Source: Phocaeicola vulgatus (GTDB lineage Bacteria; Bacteroidota; Bacteroidia; Bacteroidales; Tannerellaceae). From it: 64,000 nucleotides of DNA. The notes beneath the pieces were generated by a model. The model searched no databases, was not told where the DNA came from, and worked only from the letters and a program-made list of their open reading frames with translations. Positions 29,511 through 38,053 of this stretch are shown piece after piece (the first letter of the stretch is position 1; each line of letters starts with the position of its first letter). Location: the NCBI GenBank assembly GCA_022009975.1, contig CP091733.1, forward strand, positions 823,001 through 887,000, read 5' to 3'. Position numbers and translations under genes: made by a program.

Positions 29511-30467
29511 ATGAAGAGAATTTTAATTATCGGTTCTACCGGTCAGATTGGTTCAGAGTTGGCCATGAAATTGCGTGGTATTTATGGCGGCGAAAATGTG
29601 GTTGCTGGTTATATCCCAGGAGCAGAGCCTAAGGGCGAATTGTTGGAATCAGGTCCATCTGCCGTTGTTGATATCACTAATGCGCAGCAAATCGCTGAAG
29701 TTGTCGATAAATATAACATCGACACAATCTATAACTTGGCAGCCTTGCTTTCTGCAGTGGCAGAAGCTAAGCCACAGTTGGCATGGAAAATCGGCTTGGG
29801 AGGACTCTTTAATGTGTTGGAAATTGCGCGTGAAAAGCACACAGCAGTGTTTACTCCAAGCTCCATCGGTTCTTTTGGTCCGAATACTCCTCATGACAAG
29901 ACTCCGCAGGATACAATCCAGCGTCCTCGCACCATGTACGGCGTTACAAAAGTTTCCGGTGAATTGTTGAGCGATTATTATTTCACTCGTTTCGGTGTAG
30001 ACACTCGTTCCGTTCGTTTCCCAGGTTTGATTTCTTATGTGACACCTCCGGGAGGTGGAACAACTGACTATGCAGTTGACATCTACTATTCTGCTGCCAA
30101 AGGCGAAAAATTCGTTTGCCCGATTTCTGCCGGCACATTCATGGATATGATGTATATGCCAGATGCTTTGCGTGGAGCTATCGAAATCATGGAAGCTGAT
30201 CCAGCAAAATTCATACATCGTAACTCTTTTAACATCGCTTCTATGAGTTTCGATCCGGAAATCATTTACAACAGCATCAAGAAATATGTTCCGGGATTTG
30301 AAATGGAATACCAAGTTGACCCGTTGCGCCAATCTATCGCAGATTCTTGGCCAAATTCATTGGATGACTCTTGCGCTCGTGAAGAATGGGGCTGGAAGCC
30401 AGAATTTGATTTGGACGGCATGACAAGAGATATGTTGGCAAAACTGAAAGAACGTTTTGGCAAATAA
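29511..30467 (+). CDS. L-threonine 3-dehydrogenase, short-chain (SDR/epimerase-like) type
   Basis: Extended SDR protein of 318 residues: NAD-binding RILIIGSTGQIGSEL at the N-terminus, YNLAALLSAVAEAKP near 80, catalytic Ser in FTPSSIGSFGP near 117 and YGVTKVSGEL (Tyr-x3-Lys) near 143. The TPPGGGTTDYAVDIYY segment near 183 is characteristic of the bacterial short-chain threonine dehydrogenases rather than sugar epimerases. It oxidises threonine to 2-amino-3-ketobutyrate, the substrate of kbl, encoded about 1.1 kb upstream with its own terminator. Separate promoters imply separate transcripts. Confidence 0.88.
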   Translation: MKRILIIGSTGQIGSELAMKLRGIYGGENVVAGYIPGAEPKGELLESGPSAVVDITNAQQIAEVVDKYNIDTIYNLAALLSAVAEAKPQLAWKIGLGGLFNVLEIAREKHTAVFTPSSIGSFGPNTPHDKTPQDTIQRPRTMYGVTKVSGELLSDYYFTRFGVDTRSVRFPGLISYVTPPGGGTTDYAVDIYYSAAKGEKFVCPISAGTFMDMMYMPDALRGAIEIMEADPAKFIHRNSFNIASMSFDPEIIYNSIKKYVPGFEMEYQVDPLRQSIADSWPNSLDDSCAREEWGWKPEFDLDGMTRDMLAKLKERFGK

Positions 30468-30490
30468 TATAAGTCCGGTTTCCGGAACTA

Positions 30491-30535
30491 AAAAACAAGC
30501 CCTTTGCTTCGGATGAAGTGAAGGGCTTGTTTTTA
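30491..30535 (+). terminator. Rho-independent terminator after the threonine dehydrogenase gene
   Basis: Stem AACAAGCCCTT / AAGGGCTTGTT, flanked by A-run and T-run. Confidence 0.88.
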
Positions 30536-30595
30536 CCTTTATATTTCATCGTTGCACGAACCTTTATACTATTCAAAATCATATATGTTATACCG

Positions 30596-30659
30596 TTATG
30601 TTATAAAACATAATACAAATAAGGGATAATGTTGTGAAATAATTTGTTTGTTACAAACA
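30596..30659. promoter_or_regulatory. Two palindromes upstream of the small DNA-binding gene
   Basis: TTATGTT-ATAA-AACATAA at 30596-30613 and TGTTTGT-T-ACAAACA at 30645-30659, both perfect in their arms, 60-125 bp before the ATG at 30720. Operator-like; autoregulation is a guess. Confidence 0.45.
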
Positions 30660-30719
30660 TAATGTGTAAGTTAGCGGTATAAAAATAACAGAGTATTAAC
30701 CTCAAAAAAAAGGTAAGCC

Positions 30720-30992
30720 ATGACAAAGACAATCACTTTTAATGAACTTCGTAAGATTAAAGATAGTTTGCCAGATGGTAGTACACATCGTATTGCAGAT
30801 GAGTTAGGCCTGTCTGTGGAAACAGTTCGTAATTATTTTGGTGGACAGAATTTCCAGGACGGCAAAAGCTGTGGTATCCACATCGAACCAGGTCCAGACG
30901 GTGGTTTGGTTGTGTTGGATGATACAACAATTTTTGAACGTGCTATGCAGATTTTAGCGGAAGCTCAAGATGCTGCTGCACGTCATGCGTGA
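30720..30992 (+). CDS. Small conserved HTH-like DNA-binding protein
   Basis: 90 residues, soluble. Residues 17-42 (PDGSTHRIADELGLSVETVR) read as a helix-turn-helix of the kind that recognises DNA, followed by NYFGGQNFQDG and a C-terminal amphipathic, Ala-rich helix. Similar small proteins are common in Bacteroidales and are annotated simply as DNA-binding; I know of no characterised target. Its transcript is bounded by palindromes upstream and a terminator downstream, so it is monocistronic and perhaps autoregulated. Codon use suggests high expression. Confidence 0.7.
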   Translation: MTKTITFNELRKIKDSLPDGSTHRIADELGLSVETVRNYFGGQNFQDGKSCGIHIEPGPDGGLVVLDDTTIFERAMQILAEAQDAAARHA

Positions 30993-31018
30993 GAAAAAGT
31001 ATTTATCTGTATTTAAAT

Positions 31019-31064
31019 CCCAGGGCAATTGTATCTTTAGATAAACGTTGCTTTGGGTTTTTTT
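31019..31064 (+). terminator. Rho-independent terminator after the small DNA-binding gene
   Basis: Stem CCCAGGGCAA / TTGCTTTGGG (two G-U pairs) followed by seven T. Confidence 0.75.
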
Positions 31065-31135
31065 GTCTTTATGCTCCTCTGCTTTAGGATTGTGTTAGAT
31101 AATATGTATTCGTAAACCTTTAAAAATGTAGTGAT

Positions 31136-31411
31136 ATGGAAGAAAAGTTGGTAACATTAGCTATTCATACATTTGAGAAAGCTCAGATGCTGAAAATGAT
31201 TTTGGAATCGGAAGGAATTGAGGTCTACATACATAATGTGAATCAAATCCAGCCAGTGATATCTGCGGGAGTGCGTGTCAGAATTAAAGAAAGCGATTTG
31301 CCACGGGCTCTGCAAGTGATAGAAGAAAACTCCTGGATAGAGGAGAAACGAGGAGATAAAGAAGAAAGAAGAGGACGAAAGGTTGGAAAAACGGATTCTT
31401 GTTCCTGTTGA
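31136..31411 (+). CDS. DUF2007 (putative signal-transducing) family protein
   Basis: 91 residues. The core KLVTLAIHTFEKAQMLKMIL followed by ESEGIEVYI, then GVRVRIKESDLPRALQVIEE, is the DUF2007 pattern, a small fold also found next to PII-like sensors and rhomboids. The basic and Glu-rich tail from about residue 68 is not part of the domain. It overlaps the start of the universal stress protein gene by 29 nt, so the two are probably coupled. Function unknown. Confidence 0.75.
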   Translation: MEEKLVTLAIHTFEKAQMLKMILESEGIEVYIHNVNQIQPVISAGVRVRIKESDLPRALQVIEENSWIEEKRGDKEERRGRKVGKTDSCSC

Positions 31412-32254
31412 CTTCTCTGATTATTCCATGAATGCTTGCATGTTTGCCATCAATCATGCTTCCCAAATCGGCGCGGAGGTGATGATTTTGCATTCCTATT
31501 ATACTCCATACACTCCGTCAGCGATTCCTCTGAGTGACACCATGGCTTACCAAACGAACGAGGAAGCTGCCCGGATGACGATGGAAAGGATACAAAAGGA
31601 CATTTCATCGCTGTGTGGCGAGATAGATAAAAGAATGTCTGAAGGGAAGTTGCCGAAGGTGAAGTATGATTATGTCTTGCGTGAAGGCTTGCCGGAAGAA
31701 GAAATCATCGCTTACTGCCGTGAGTACCATCCTGATGTCATTTTTATGGGCACAAGGGGAAAGGACAGGAAAGAGCTGGATTTGATTGGCAGTGTGACAG
31801 GGGAAGTGATAGACATGAGCAAAGCTCCTATATTCGCCATTCCGGAGGATGTGCCATGCTCTTCCTTGGCAGAGATAAAGAATGTCGCCTTTGCCACTTC
31901 CTTCTCCCAAAGGATTTGGTAGCTTTCGAACACTTCATGGAGATAATGAAGAACTATCAGATAAACATTCATCTGTTCAATATCTCCACCAGCAAGGATG
32001 AATGGAATGAAATCCGCCTGAGCGGTGCTCAAAACTACTTCAAGAAACAATATCCGGATGCTCTCATCTCATTCACGGTGCTGGACGATGGCGACTTGCT
32101 ACTTGCCATAGAAAAGTTTGTAAGGGACAAACAAATCAATCTGATAGCCTTGACCAATTATAAGAGGAGCTTGTTGGCACGGATGTTCAATCCAAGCTTG
32201 GCAAGGCGAATGTTATTCCACACGAATACACCTTTGCTGGTTTTGCGCGGCTGA
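31383..32254 (+). CDS. Tandem universal stress protein (one frameshift)
   Basis: About 290 residues with two UspA-like domains. It opens MEKRILVPVDFSDYSMNAC (start TTG at 31383; no ATG fits), and the first domain ends with the nucleotide-binding motif FMGTRGKDRKELDLIGSVTG. A missing A in AAA at 31909-31911 breaks the frame; correction joins ATSFSQ to KDLVAFEHFMEIMKN and the second domain, ending LARRMLFHTNTPLLVLRG. Such proteins respond to starvation, acid or redox stress, often binding ATP. It is translated out of the DUF2007 gene with overlap. Confidence 0.85.
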
Positions 32255-32306
32255 CAGGGATTGTGATAAATTAAGAATGAATTGGCGCAGATTGAAAATA
32301 AAACCG

Positions 32307-32314
32307 TATCTTTG
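32307..32314 (+). promoter_or_regulatory. Promoter -7 element of the LytTR gene
   Basis: TATCTTTG with a TTG about 14-16 bp further upstream (32292-32294, short spacing). The predicted transcript starts inside the adjacent hairpin. Confidence 0.55.
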
Positions 32315-32315
32315 T

Positions 32316-32357
32316 GAGGCAAAAGCAATGGGCTGGCAGGCATGTTGCTTTTGCCTC
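32316..32357 (+). promoter_or_regulatory. Perfect 13-bp hairpin at the 5' end of the LytTR transcript
   Basis: GAGGCAAAAGCAA (32316-32328) pairs perfectly with TTGCTTTTGCCTC (32345-32357) around a 16-nt loop. It begins 1 nt after the -7 element and ends 29 nt before the LytTR ATG. It could be an operator for a dimeric regulator, an mRNA stabiliser or an attenuator of the kind that is followed by AU-rich RNA. Confidence 0.65.
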
Positions 32358-32386
32358 TTAAATTGTGAAATAAAAAGAAAGAGCAA

Positions 32387-32782
32387 ATGGACCGATATTT
32401 GATAATAAAAACGAGAGATGAACTGCTTCGTATTAAGATAGGCCAAATACTCTATTTTGAGGCGGATAGGAATTATACGAAATTACTGTTGTCTAATGGC
32501 ATAATGTTCACATTTGCCATTAATATCGGAAAAATAGAGGAGTTGCTGGAGAAACAGGTGGCAGGAAGTAATGAAACCTTGATGCGTGTGGGGAAAAGCC
32601 ATATCATTAACAAAAACCATATCCTGCAAATTAATTTGCCAAAGCAGAAATTGGTACTGTTAGGTCATGATGGCAAGCCTCATGAATTAGGGATATCTAA
32701 AGACCCGCTGAGAGGATTGAAAGAGATGCTGGAACAAGAAGCAGAGAAGAATACTGATAATATTAAAGAAGAAGAGGGTTGA
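32387..32782 (+). CDS. Stand-alone LytTR DNA-binding protein
   Basis: 131 residues, essentially one LytTR domain: ILYFEADRNYTKLLLSNG near 20-37, then LMRVGKSHIINKNHILQIN near 66-85, and a Glu-rich tail. There is no receiver domain, so it cannot be a classical response regulator; input may come through phosphorylation by the kinase encoded downstream or protein contact. It is the first gene of an FHA/PP2C/kinase cluster and overlaps the next gene, so they are co-translated. LytTR proteins bind paired direct repeats, and autoregulation via the upstream hairpin is possible but unproven. Confidence 0.85.
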   Translation: MDRYLIIKTRDELLRIKIGQILYFEADRNYTKLLLSNGIMFTFAINIGKIEELLEKQVAGSNETLMRVGKSHIINKNHILQINLPKQKLVLLGHDGKPHELGISKDPLRGLKEMLEQEAEKNTDNIKEEEG

Positions 32783-33441
32783 TGATGATAATAACGATAG
32801 GGAAAGCTCAAGATAATGATTATGTGGTTGATGATGCACATGTAAGCCGTCATCATGCGCGGTTGGTTCATGGGGAAGATGGGTTCTGGATGCTGGAAGA
32901 CCTCGGATCCTCGAACGGAACTTATGTCAACGGAGCGCAAATAGTCAAGAAGAGAGTGACCCCGACCGATCAAATCCGCCTAGGAGATGGTTGTATCGTC
33001 CAATTTTCTGATTTGCTAAAGAGCAAGAATGATTATAGCGAGGAATTCAAGAGGCTCAAAAAAACGTATGACGATTATATAAATGAAAAGGTGAAAATCC
33101 AGTCGTCCAATCAGTTTAAGACAAGATTGTTCCAATCCTTGCCCTTTGCCTTGCCGGGAATCGTGGGTATGATTATCGGGTCAGGACAGGGTTCCCATTC
33201 GTGGATGATGACTTGTTTGGCATTGGCGGTTCTGGCACCTGTCGGCGGCATCTATATGGGGGCACGCCAATCCGCTAAGATTCCCCGCCAATTGCAGGAG
33301 TTGAACAATCAATTCAAGATAGATTATGTCTGTCCGAAATGCGGGACTTTCTTGGGGGAAATCCCATGGGAGTCACTGAAAAACAAAAAACAGTGTCCTA
33401 TTCCCAGCTGTCAGGCAAAATGGGTAGATGATGACTTGTAA
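32782..33441 (+). CDS. FHA-domain membrane protein with C-terminal zinc ribbon
   Basis: About 219 residues. FHA domain at the N-terminus with the phosphothreonine-binding signature VSRHHARLVHG and DLGSSNGTYVNG (residues about 20-55), a short coiled region (EEFKRLKKTYDDYINEK), two hydrophobic segments (LPFALPGIVGMIIGSG and MMTCLALAVLAPVGGI), then a soluble tail with four cysteines, CPKCGTFLGEIPWE and CPIPSCQAKW. It therefore reads phosphothreonines at the membrane. The start is ATG 32782 or 32785; the first overlaps the LytTR stop codon. Confidence 0.82.
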   Translation: MMIITIGKAQDNDYVVDDAHVSRHHARLVHGEDGFWMLEDLGSSNGTYVNGAQIVKKRVTPTDQIRLGDGCIVQFSDLLKSKNDYSEEFKRLKKTYDDYINEKVKIQSSNQFKTRLFQSLPFALPGIVGMIIGSGQGSHSWMMTCLALAVLAPVGGIYMGARQSAKIPRQLQELNNQFKIDYVCPKCGTFLGEIPWESLKNKKQCPIPSCQAKWVDDDL

Positions 33442-33524
33442 TATAAAAGTATACCTTTTGTACATAAATCCCAATTGTTTGATTATAAGGACTCCGAATC
33501 GGCTGTCAAGAAAAATCCTTTTTT

Positions 33525-33532
33525 TACTTTTG
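33525..33532 (+). promoter_or_regulatory. -7 element before the acidic small protein gene
   Basis: TACTTTTG, perfect TAnnTTTG, 37 bp before the ATG, giving the second part of the cluster its own promoter. Confidence 0.5.
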
Positions 33533-33569
33533 CATCAGGGATAATAACTAACGAATAAGGAAGTGTATT

Positions 33570-33818
33570 ATGCAAGAGAATGATTATACGTTCGTCACTT
33601 TGGATAGCCCGGAGGAAGCTCCGTTGTTGGCAGATGCCGTAGTGGTGGATGTAGATGGGGACGATGGCATTTTAGATGCCGTAATGCTTGACGACGTACA
33701 AGCCGATAGCATGGATTTCATTACGATGTCCGATGACTCTGTAATGGGATGGGATGCTGGTATGGACAGTAATTTATCGATTGAAGTAGAAGGTGCAGAT
33801 ATCTCATTTATAATATGA
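33570..33818 (+). CDS. Highly acidic small protein of the signalling cluster
   Basis: 82 residues, no signal peptide, almost no basic residue: a Val/Asp-rich stretch (VVVDVDGDDGILDAVMLDDV) followed by Ser/Asp/Met-rich sequence and a hydrophobic end (ADISFII). No family recognised. Its stop overlaps the start of the next gene by 4 nt (ATGA), so translation is coupled to the second FHA protein. The threonines (YTFVTLD, FITMSDDS) might be kinase targets read by FHA domains, but this is inference. Confidence 0.6.
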   Translation: MQENDYTFVTLDSPEEAPLLADAVVVDVDGDDGILDAVMLDDVQADSMDFITMSDDSVMGWDAGMDSNLSIEVEGADISFII

Positions 33819-34327
33819 TTTCGATAAAGTGTCCATATTGTCAAGTAGGATTGAAAGTAGACGAGGGGAAACTTCCCCTCGGGCTTACTTCATTCAAGTG
33901 CCCTAAGTGCAGGCAAGCCATTCCTGTGTCGTTAGTATTAGACAAAAAGACCGAGTCAGAGGAACCCGATACTGTCTTGGTCAATCCTTTGGTTGAAAAG
34001 AGAGGGAGGATAATGGTTCTTCCCGCTCCTGAAACCCCGCAGCAATCCTTCATTCTTCCGGAAGGAATTTCAGTCATAGGCAGGAAGTCCTCCGCTTCCA
34101 AAGCAACACTGATGATAGAGACGGCAGACAGGTCGATGAGCCGTGAACATATCCGTATCGAAGTGAAAAAGGATGAGCACGGAAGCTATAAACATTATCT
34201 TTCGGATAATAATAGTAAGAATCATACGTTATATAATAGCAACTACTTAGAAGAAGGAGAGGTGGTCGTCTTGAACAACAACGACGAAATCGTTATCGGG
34301 CACACCGTTCTTCGTTTCCAAGTGTAA
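33815..34327 (+). CDS. Zinc-ribbon FHA-domain protein
   Basis: 170 residues, cytoplasmic. N-terminal zinc ribbon ISIKCPYCQVGLKVDEG and FKCPKCRQAI (an MJ0042/zinc_ribbon-type pattern, residues 5-35), a linker, then an FHA domain: SVIGRKSSASKATLMIE, RSMSREHIRIEV and NNSKNHTLYNSNYL (about 88-150). Both phosphopeptide-contacting positions (Arg and Ser) are present. Phosphopeptide adaptor in the same circuit as the kinase and phosphatase; the ribbon may bind nucleic acid or protein. Confidence 0.85.
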   Translation: MISIKCPYCQVGLKVDEGKLPLGLTSFKCPKCRQAIPVSLVLDKKTESEEPDTVLVNPLVEKRGRIMVLPAPETPQQSFILPEGISVIGRKSSASKATLMIETADRSMSREHIRIEVKKDEHGSYKHYLSDNNSKNHTLYNSNYLEEGEVVVLNNNDEIVIGHTVLRFQV

Positions 34328-34339
34328 AAACAGGGTGCT

Positions 34340-35151
34340 ATGAGTATAACGTTAGGAAAACCATTAGGAGTAAGTGACAGAGGGAGACGGAAAAACAACG
34401 AGGATTGTATATTCCCATTGTCTGAAGAGGCTGCTGCGTCTGACAAGCTGTTTTTGGTGTGTGACGGAGTAGGCGGAGCAGACAAAGGCGAGGTGGCAAG
34501 CAACATGGCATGCGAAGTCATGCATACGTTTTTCCGAACGTTCCTGAAAAGGGAGCCGGATGCCTCGTTTGTCCGGAAATCCATCCAATATGTTGAAACA
34601 CGTTTTGATGACTATGCCGAGTCCCATCCGGATGCAAAAGGTATGGCCACAACTATGACTATGCTCTATGTGGGCGATGAATCGGTCTGGGCTGCCCATA
34701 TTGGCGACAGCAGGATTTATCAGTTCCGCAATGGTAAGATTGTTTTCCGCACGGAAGACCATTCCTTGGTGAATTCATGGGTGAAGATGGGACGTATCAC
34801 GCCTGATGAAGCTCGTCGCCACCCGCAGAAAAACGTTATTTTGCGTGCGATTCAAGGTTCGAACCATTCCGCAGAGCCGGAAGTGGCAGAGTTGAAAGAC
34901 ATAAAGGAAGGGGATTGTTTCATGTTGTGTTCGGACGGTGTTGTCGAGAGCTTCAGCGATGATGAATTGGAACAGATTTTTACGGATAACATAATACCTG
35001 ATATAAAAAGAGAAAAACTGATGGAAAAAAATGTTTGTCGGATAGCAAGGATAATTTCTCTTTTTATCTAATTACGGTAGATTCTTCACAAAAAGAAAAC
35101 AAGTTTTTTTCGAAAAAAATATTCATGCATTTCTTTATTCTTTTTATTTAA
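34340..35151 (+). CDS. PP2C-type Ser/Thr protein phosphatase (one frameshift near the end)
   Basis: About 270 residues after correction. Metal-binding motifs SDRGRRKNNEDCIF near 11, LVCDGVGGADKGEVASNMA near 39, MTMLYVGDESVWAAHIGDSR near 110, and LCSDGVVESFSDDEL near 198. Counterpart of the kinase, removing phosphates from Ser/Thr. In the A-run at 35025-35031 seven A are present; eight would extend the protein as KKCLSDSKDNFSFYLITV to a stop at 35149, the usual PP2C ending, plus a hydrophobic tail. The short form ending at 35071 is otherwise possible. Follows the FHA gene by 12 nt. Confidence 0.85.
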
Positions 35152-35157
35152 ATAGTG

Positions 35158-35165
35158 TATTTTTG
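35158..35165 (+). promoter_or_regulatory. -7 element before the kinase gene
   Basis: TATTTTTG, perfect TAnnTTTG, 36 bp before the kinase ATG and 6 bp after the corrected phosphatase stop. Confidence 0.45.
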
Positions 35166-35201
35166 GCAAATTAAAAAAACGAGAAACAACATTTGTCACG
35201 T

Positions 35202-37075
35202 ATGAATTTGCCAAACGGATATTTACTTCAAAAAGGAAAATACAAACTCACACAAGCTATAGGTCAGGGTGGTTTTGGAATAACATACAAAGGAGTATGG
35301 TATACGGAAGTGAAGGGCGCTTTGGGCGCAATGCGGACAGAAGTGCCGGTGTGCATAAAAGAGTACTTTTTTAAGGACTACTGTCTGCGTGACCCGCAAT
35401 CGTTGGCTGTAAAGTCCATTCAGACACTGGGAAAATGTTGTTCGACAAATTCAAGGAAAAGCTGATTAAGGAAGCAAAAATCCTTTCCGAAGTCCATCAT
35501 CCTTATATCGTCAACGTGTTGGAAGTATTTGAAGAAAACAACACTGCCTATATTGCGATGGAGTATATTCCAGGTGATTCGCTTAAAGACAAATTGGCGC
35601 ATGAAGGGATGCTGCCCGAGCCACAAGTGCTCCGCTATATTTATCAAATCGGGGAGGCTTTGAAGTTTGTCCACAAAAAGAATATATTGCATTTGGATAT
35701 CAAACCGAGCAATATTCTGATAGATAAAGAGGGCAATGCCCGTCTCATAGACTTTGGAGTGAGCAAGCGTTATGACGTGGGGGAACAAGAGACCAGCACG
35801 ACGATGCTTACTCTTTCTAAAGGTTTTGCTTCCATTGAGCAATATGACAACGAAGGTATCCAGTCCTTTTCTCCTTGTCCTGATGTTTATTCATTAGGAG
35901 CGACAATGTATAACCTGCTGACAGGCAAAATCCCGACAGAGTCTATCTTGAGGGCGACCCGTTCTTTGGTTCATCCACGAGAATTGAATCCTGCCATATC
36001 GCCCCGGACGGAAGAGGTCATCTTGAAAGCGATGGAGATTATTCCTGCCAACCGCTATCAGAGCATTGCGGAGATGATGGACGCGTTGGATTTCTCTTCT
36101 TGTGAAAAGATAGAGAACAAAGTGCGGAAGCCGGAAGTAAAAGTGGGTGAAAACGAGAAAGACGAGACGACCTTGTTGTATAATACGGAAGATTCCGGCC
36201 GAGAAGAGGATGAAACGATAGTGGACACGACAGGGACGAATCTTGAAAAACAGAGCCCTGCCGATGAGAAGCCAAAAGAGTCCAAGAAAAAGAGAAATCA
36301 TAAGCTGATAGTGTACTATCTTGTGGCTTTATTGGTTTTGGGTGGTGTCGTTGCCGCTGTATGGGAATGGAAAGAGAAAAAGCAACCTTCAGGCCCACTT
36401 CCTGTGGCTGTAGTGAAACCCCAGCAACCTGAAGAAAAGCAACCGGCAGTAGTTCCACATGAGAAAATAGATAGCGTTGAATCGGATAATATATCGGCAG
36501 GAAATGAAAAATTAGTCGGCAAAGATTCAGGAAAGCAAGCCGAGGGAATTTCAAATTCTCCGATAGAAAAAACGAAAGAGGTTCTGGCAAAGAAAGCGGG
36601 AACTCCAGCTGCTGTCCCTGCGAAAGGCGAGAAGCCGGAAACGAAGCTAAAGACGGTGGAGAAAGTATCCGACGATGCGACTTATCAGCAACTATTGGCT
36701 TCTGCAAAGGAGAAGATGGCGCAGAAAGATTTTGCGGGTGCTTCGAAAGAACTTTCGAAGGCAAAAAGTTTGAAAATAACAGAAGATGTGGTACGTTTGC
36801 AAATAGATTGCGATCAACAGTGGGAAAAGCAGCGAATCGAGGAGCGTAAATTACAATATGTTGAGATGATGCAATTTGGTTCGTTTACAGTTGTCCGCAA
36901 AAAAACGACAGGTCGTTATGGTGTGATTGACGCAAACGCAAAGGAAGTGATTCCATGTAAATACTTGAGCGTCGGCAAGGCTGAAAATGGAAGAGCTTTT
37001 CAAAGAGATGATAATTTATATGATATATATGGTTCCGATGGGGAGCTGATTACTCGTGGAGCCACTTATTATTGA
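35202..37075 (+). CDS. Membrane-bound Ser/Thr protein kinase (one frameshift)
   Basis: About 624 residues. Start at ATG 35202 (MNLPNGYLLQKGKYKL). Kinase domain: Gly loop AIGQGGFGITYKG, the ATP-binding Lys in VPVCIKEYFF, catalytic loop HLDIKPSNIL (HLD in place of HRD), LIDFGVSK, and a C-lobe ending near 280. A missing A in AAAA at 35432-35435 shifts the frame. After a Lys-rich juxtamembrane stretch comes one membrane helix (LIVYYLVALLVLGGVVAAVW, about 360-380), a low-complexity periplasmic linker, and a domain with RYGVIDANAKEVIPCKYLSV, which reads like a WG-type repeat. The HLD variant still keeps the catalytic Asp. Confidence 0.85.
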
Positions 37076-37081
37076 TGAAAT

Positions 37082-38038
37082 ATGAGAACGATTTGGATCT
37101 GCATAATAAGTATGTTGTTGCCATTATGGACTTATGCTCAAAAACAGACGGAATATAACCGTAAAGGTGACGAGGCGATGGCGCGGCAAGATTATCAAGA
37201 TGCGAAGATTTGGTATGAAGAAGGTGTTTCTTATTGCGATGCGTACAGCATCAATCAGCTGACGAAGATTTGGTTGGACAATCAAACGATGCGTCCTTCG
37301 ATGCGCAGCTTGATGAATAAATGTCTGAACTGCCTGAATGTCCGCGGGACAGAGCGGGACACGACTGCTATGAGTCAACTGATTGTCTATTATAAACAGG
37401 GAATCGGAGCACCAGCCAGCGAAGAGCTCGCCGCTTATTGGTCGGACAAGTTAGAGCGTGCCCGCCGTTTTGTGGACTTGGAGATGGACGGGAATCAATT
37501 AGAGGACAAGGATGCTTTCAAGGAGAAGATGCACTTCTTCGTGGGATATCAATATTCAATCGAGGCTCCGTATGGAATCTTGTTCGGTGGCGTGAAAAGA
37601 GGACTCGGATGGTATATGCGTTTCAGTACGAATATGGCATTTGACAACCATACAGCAGAATGTAACGACCAAAACGGAGGACAACTGCTTAATGGGAATG
37701 CTACGGCAGATGAGATATACTATTTCACCAACCAAAAGAAGAAGAATTGTTATTCGCTGACAGGTGGAATGGTAGTGAAATGTGCGAATTGGTTGTATAC
37801 TTCTATCGGTTTGGGATATGGCGATCGTAAAGTCCTGTATGAATATCGGATAGTTGACCCGAAAACGGCTGAAGATGCCAATAGTGCATGGGCGAAACAT
37901 TTGGACGCATCTTATGCCGGTGTGGCAGCCGATTTGGGATTGATGTTTAAACTTGGTCCTGCTTATGTCAATGCAGGATGCAGCACAATCAACTTCAAAT
38001 ATGTAGATGTGAGTGCGGGTGTGGGTTTGTTTTTTTAA
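37082..38038 (+). CDS. Exported TPR-like plus outer-membrane barrel-like protein
   Basis: 318 residues starting with a signal peptide (MRTIWICIISMLLPLWTYAQ). Residues about 22-75 resemble a TPR unit (EYNRKGDEAMARQDYQDAKI). From about 150 onward the sequence has alternating hydrophobic/aromatic beta-strands (FFVGYQYSIEAPYGILFGG, GLGWYMRFSTN, LYTSIGLGYGDRKVLYEY, VDVSAGVGLFF) ending in Phe, as in small outer-membrane barrels. Placed 6 nt after the kinase, it may be the outer-envelope partner of the signalling cluster. No characterised homologue recalled. Confidence 0.65.
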   Translation: MRTIWICIISMLLPLWTYAQKQTEYNRKGDEAMARQDYQDAKIWYEEGVSYCDAYSINQLTKIWLDNQTMRPSMRSLMNKCLNCLNVRGTERDTTAMSQLIVYYKQGIGAPASEELAAYWSDKLERARRFVDLEMDGNQLEDKDAFKEKMHFFVGYQYSIEAPYGILFGGVKRGLGWYMRFSTNMAFDNHTAECNDQNGGQLLNGNATADEIYYFTNQKKKNCYSLTGGMVVKCANWLYTSIGLGYGDRKVLYEYRIVDPKTAEDANSAWAKHLDASYAGVAADLGLMFKLGPAYVNAGCSTINFKYVDVSAGVGLFF

Positions 38039-38053
38039 AGGAAAGAAAACGGA

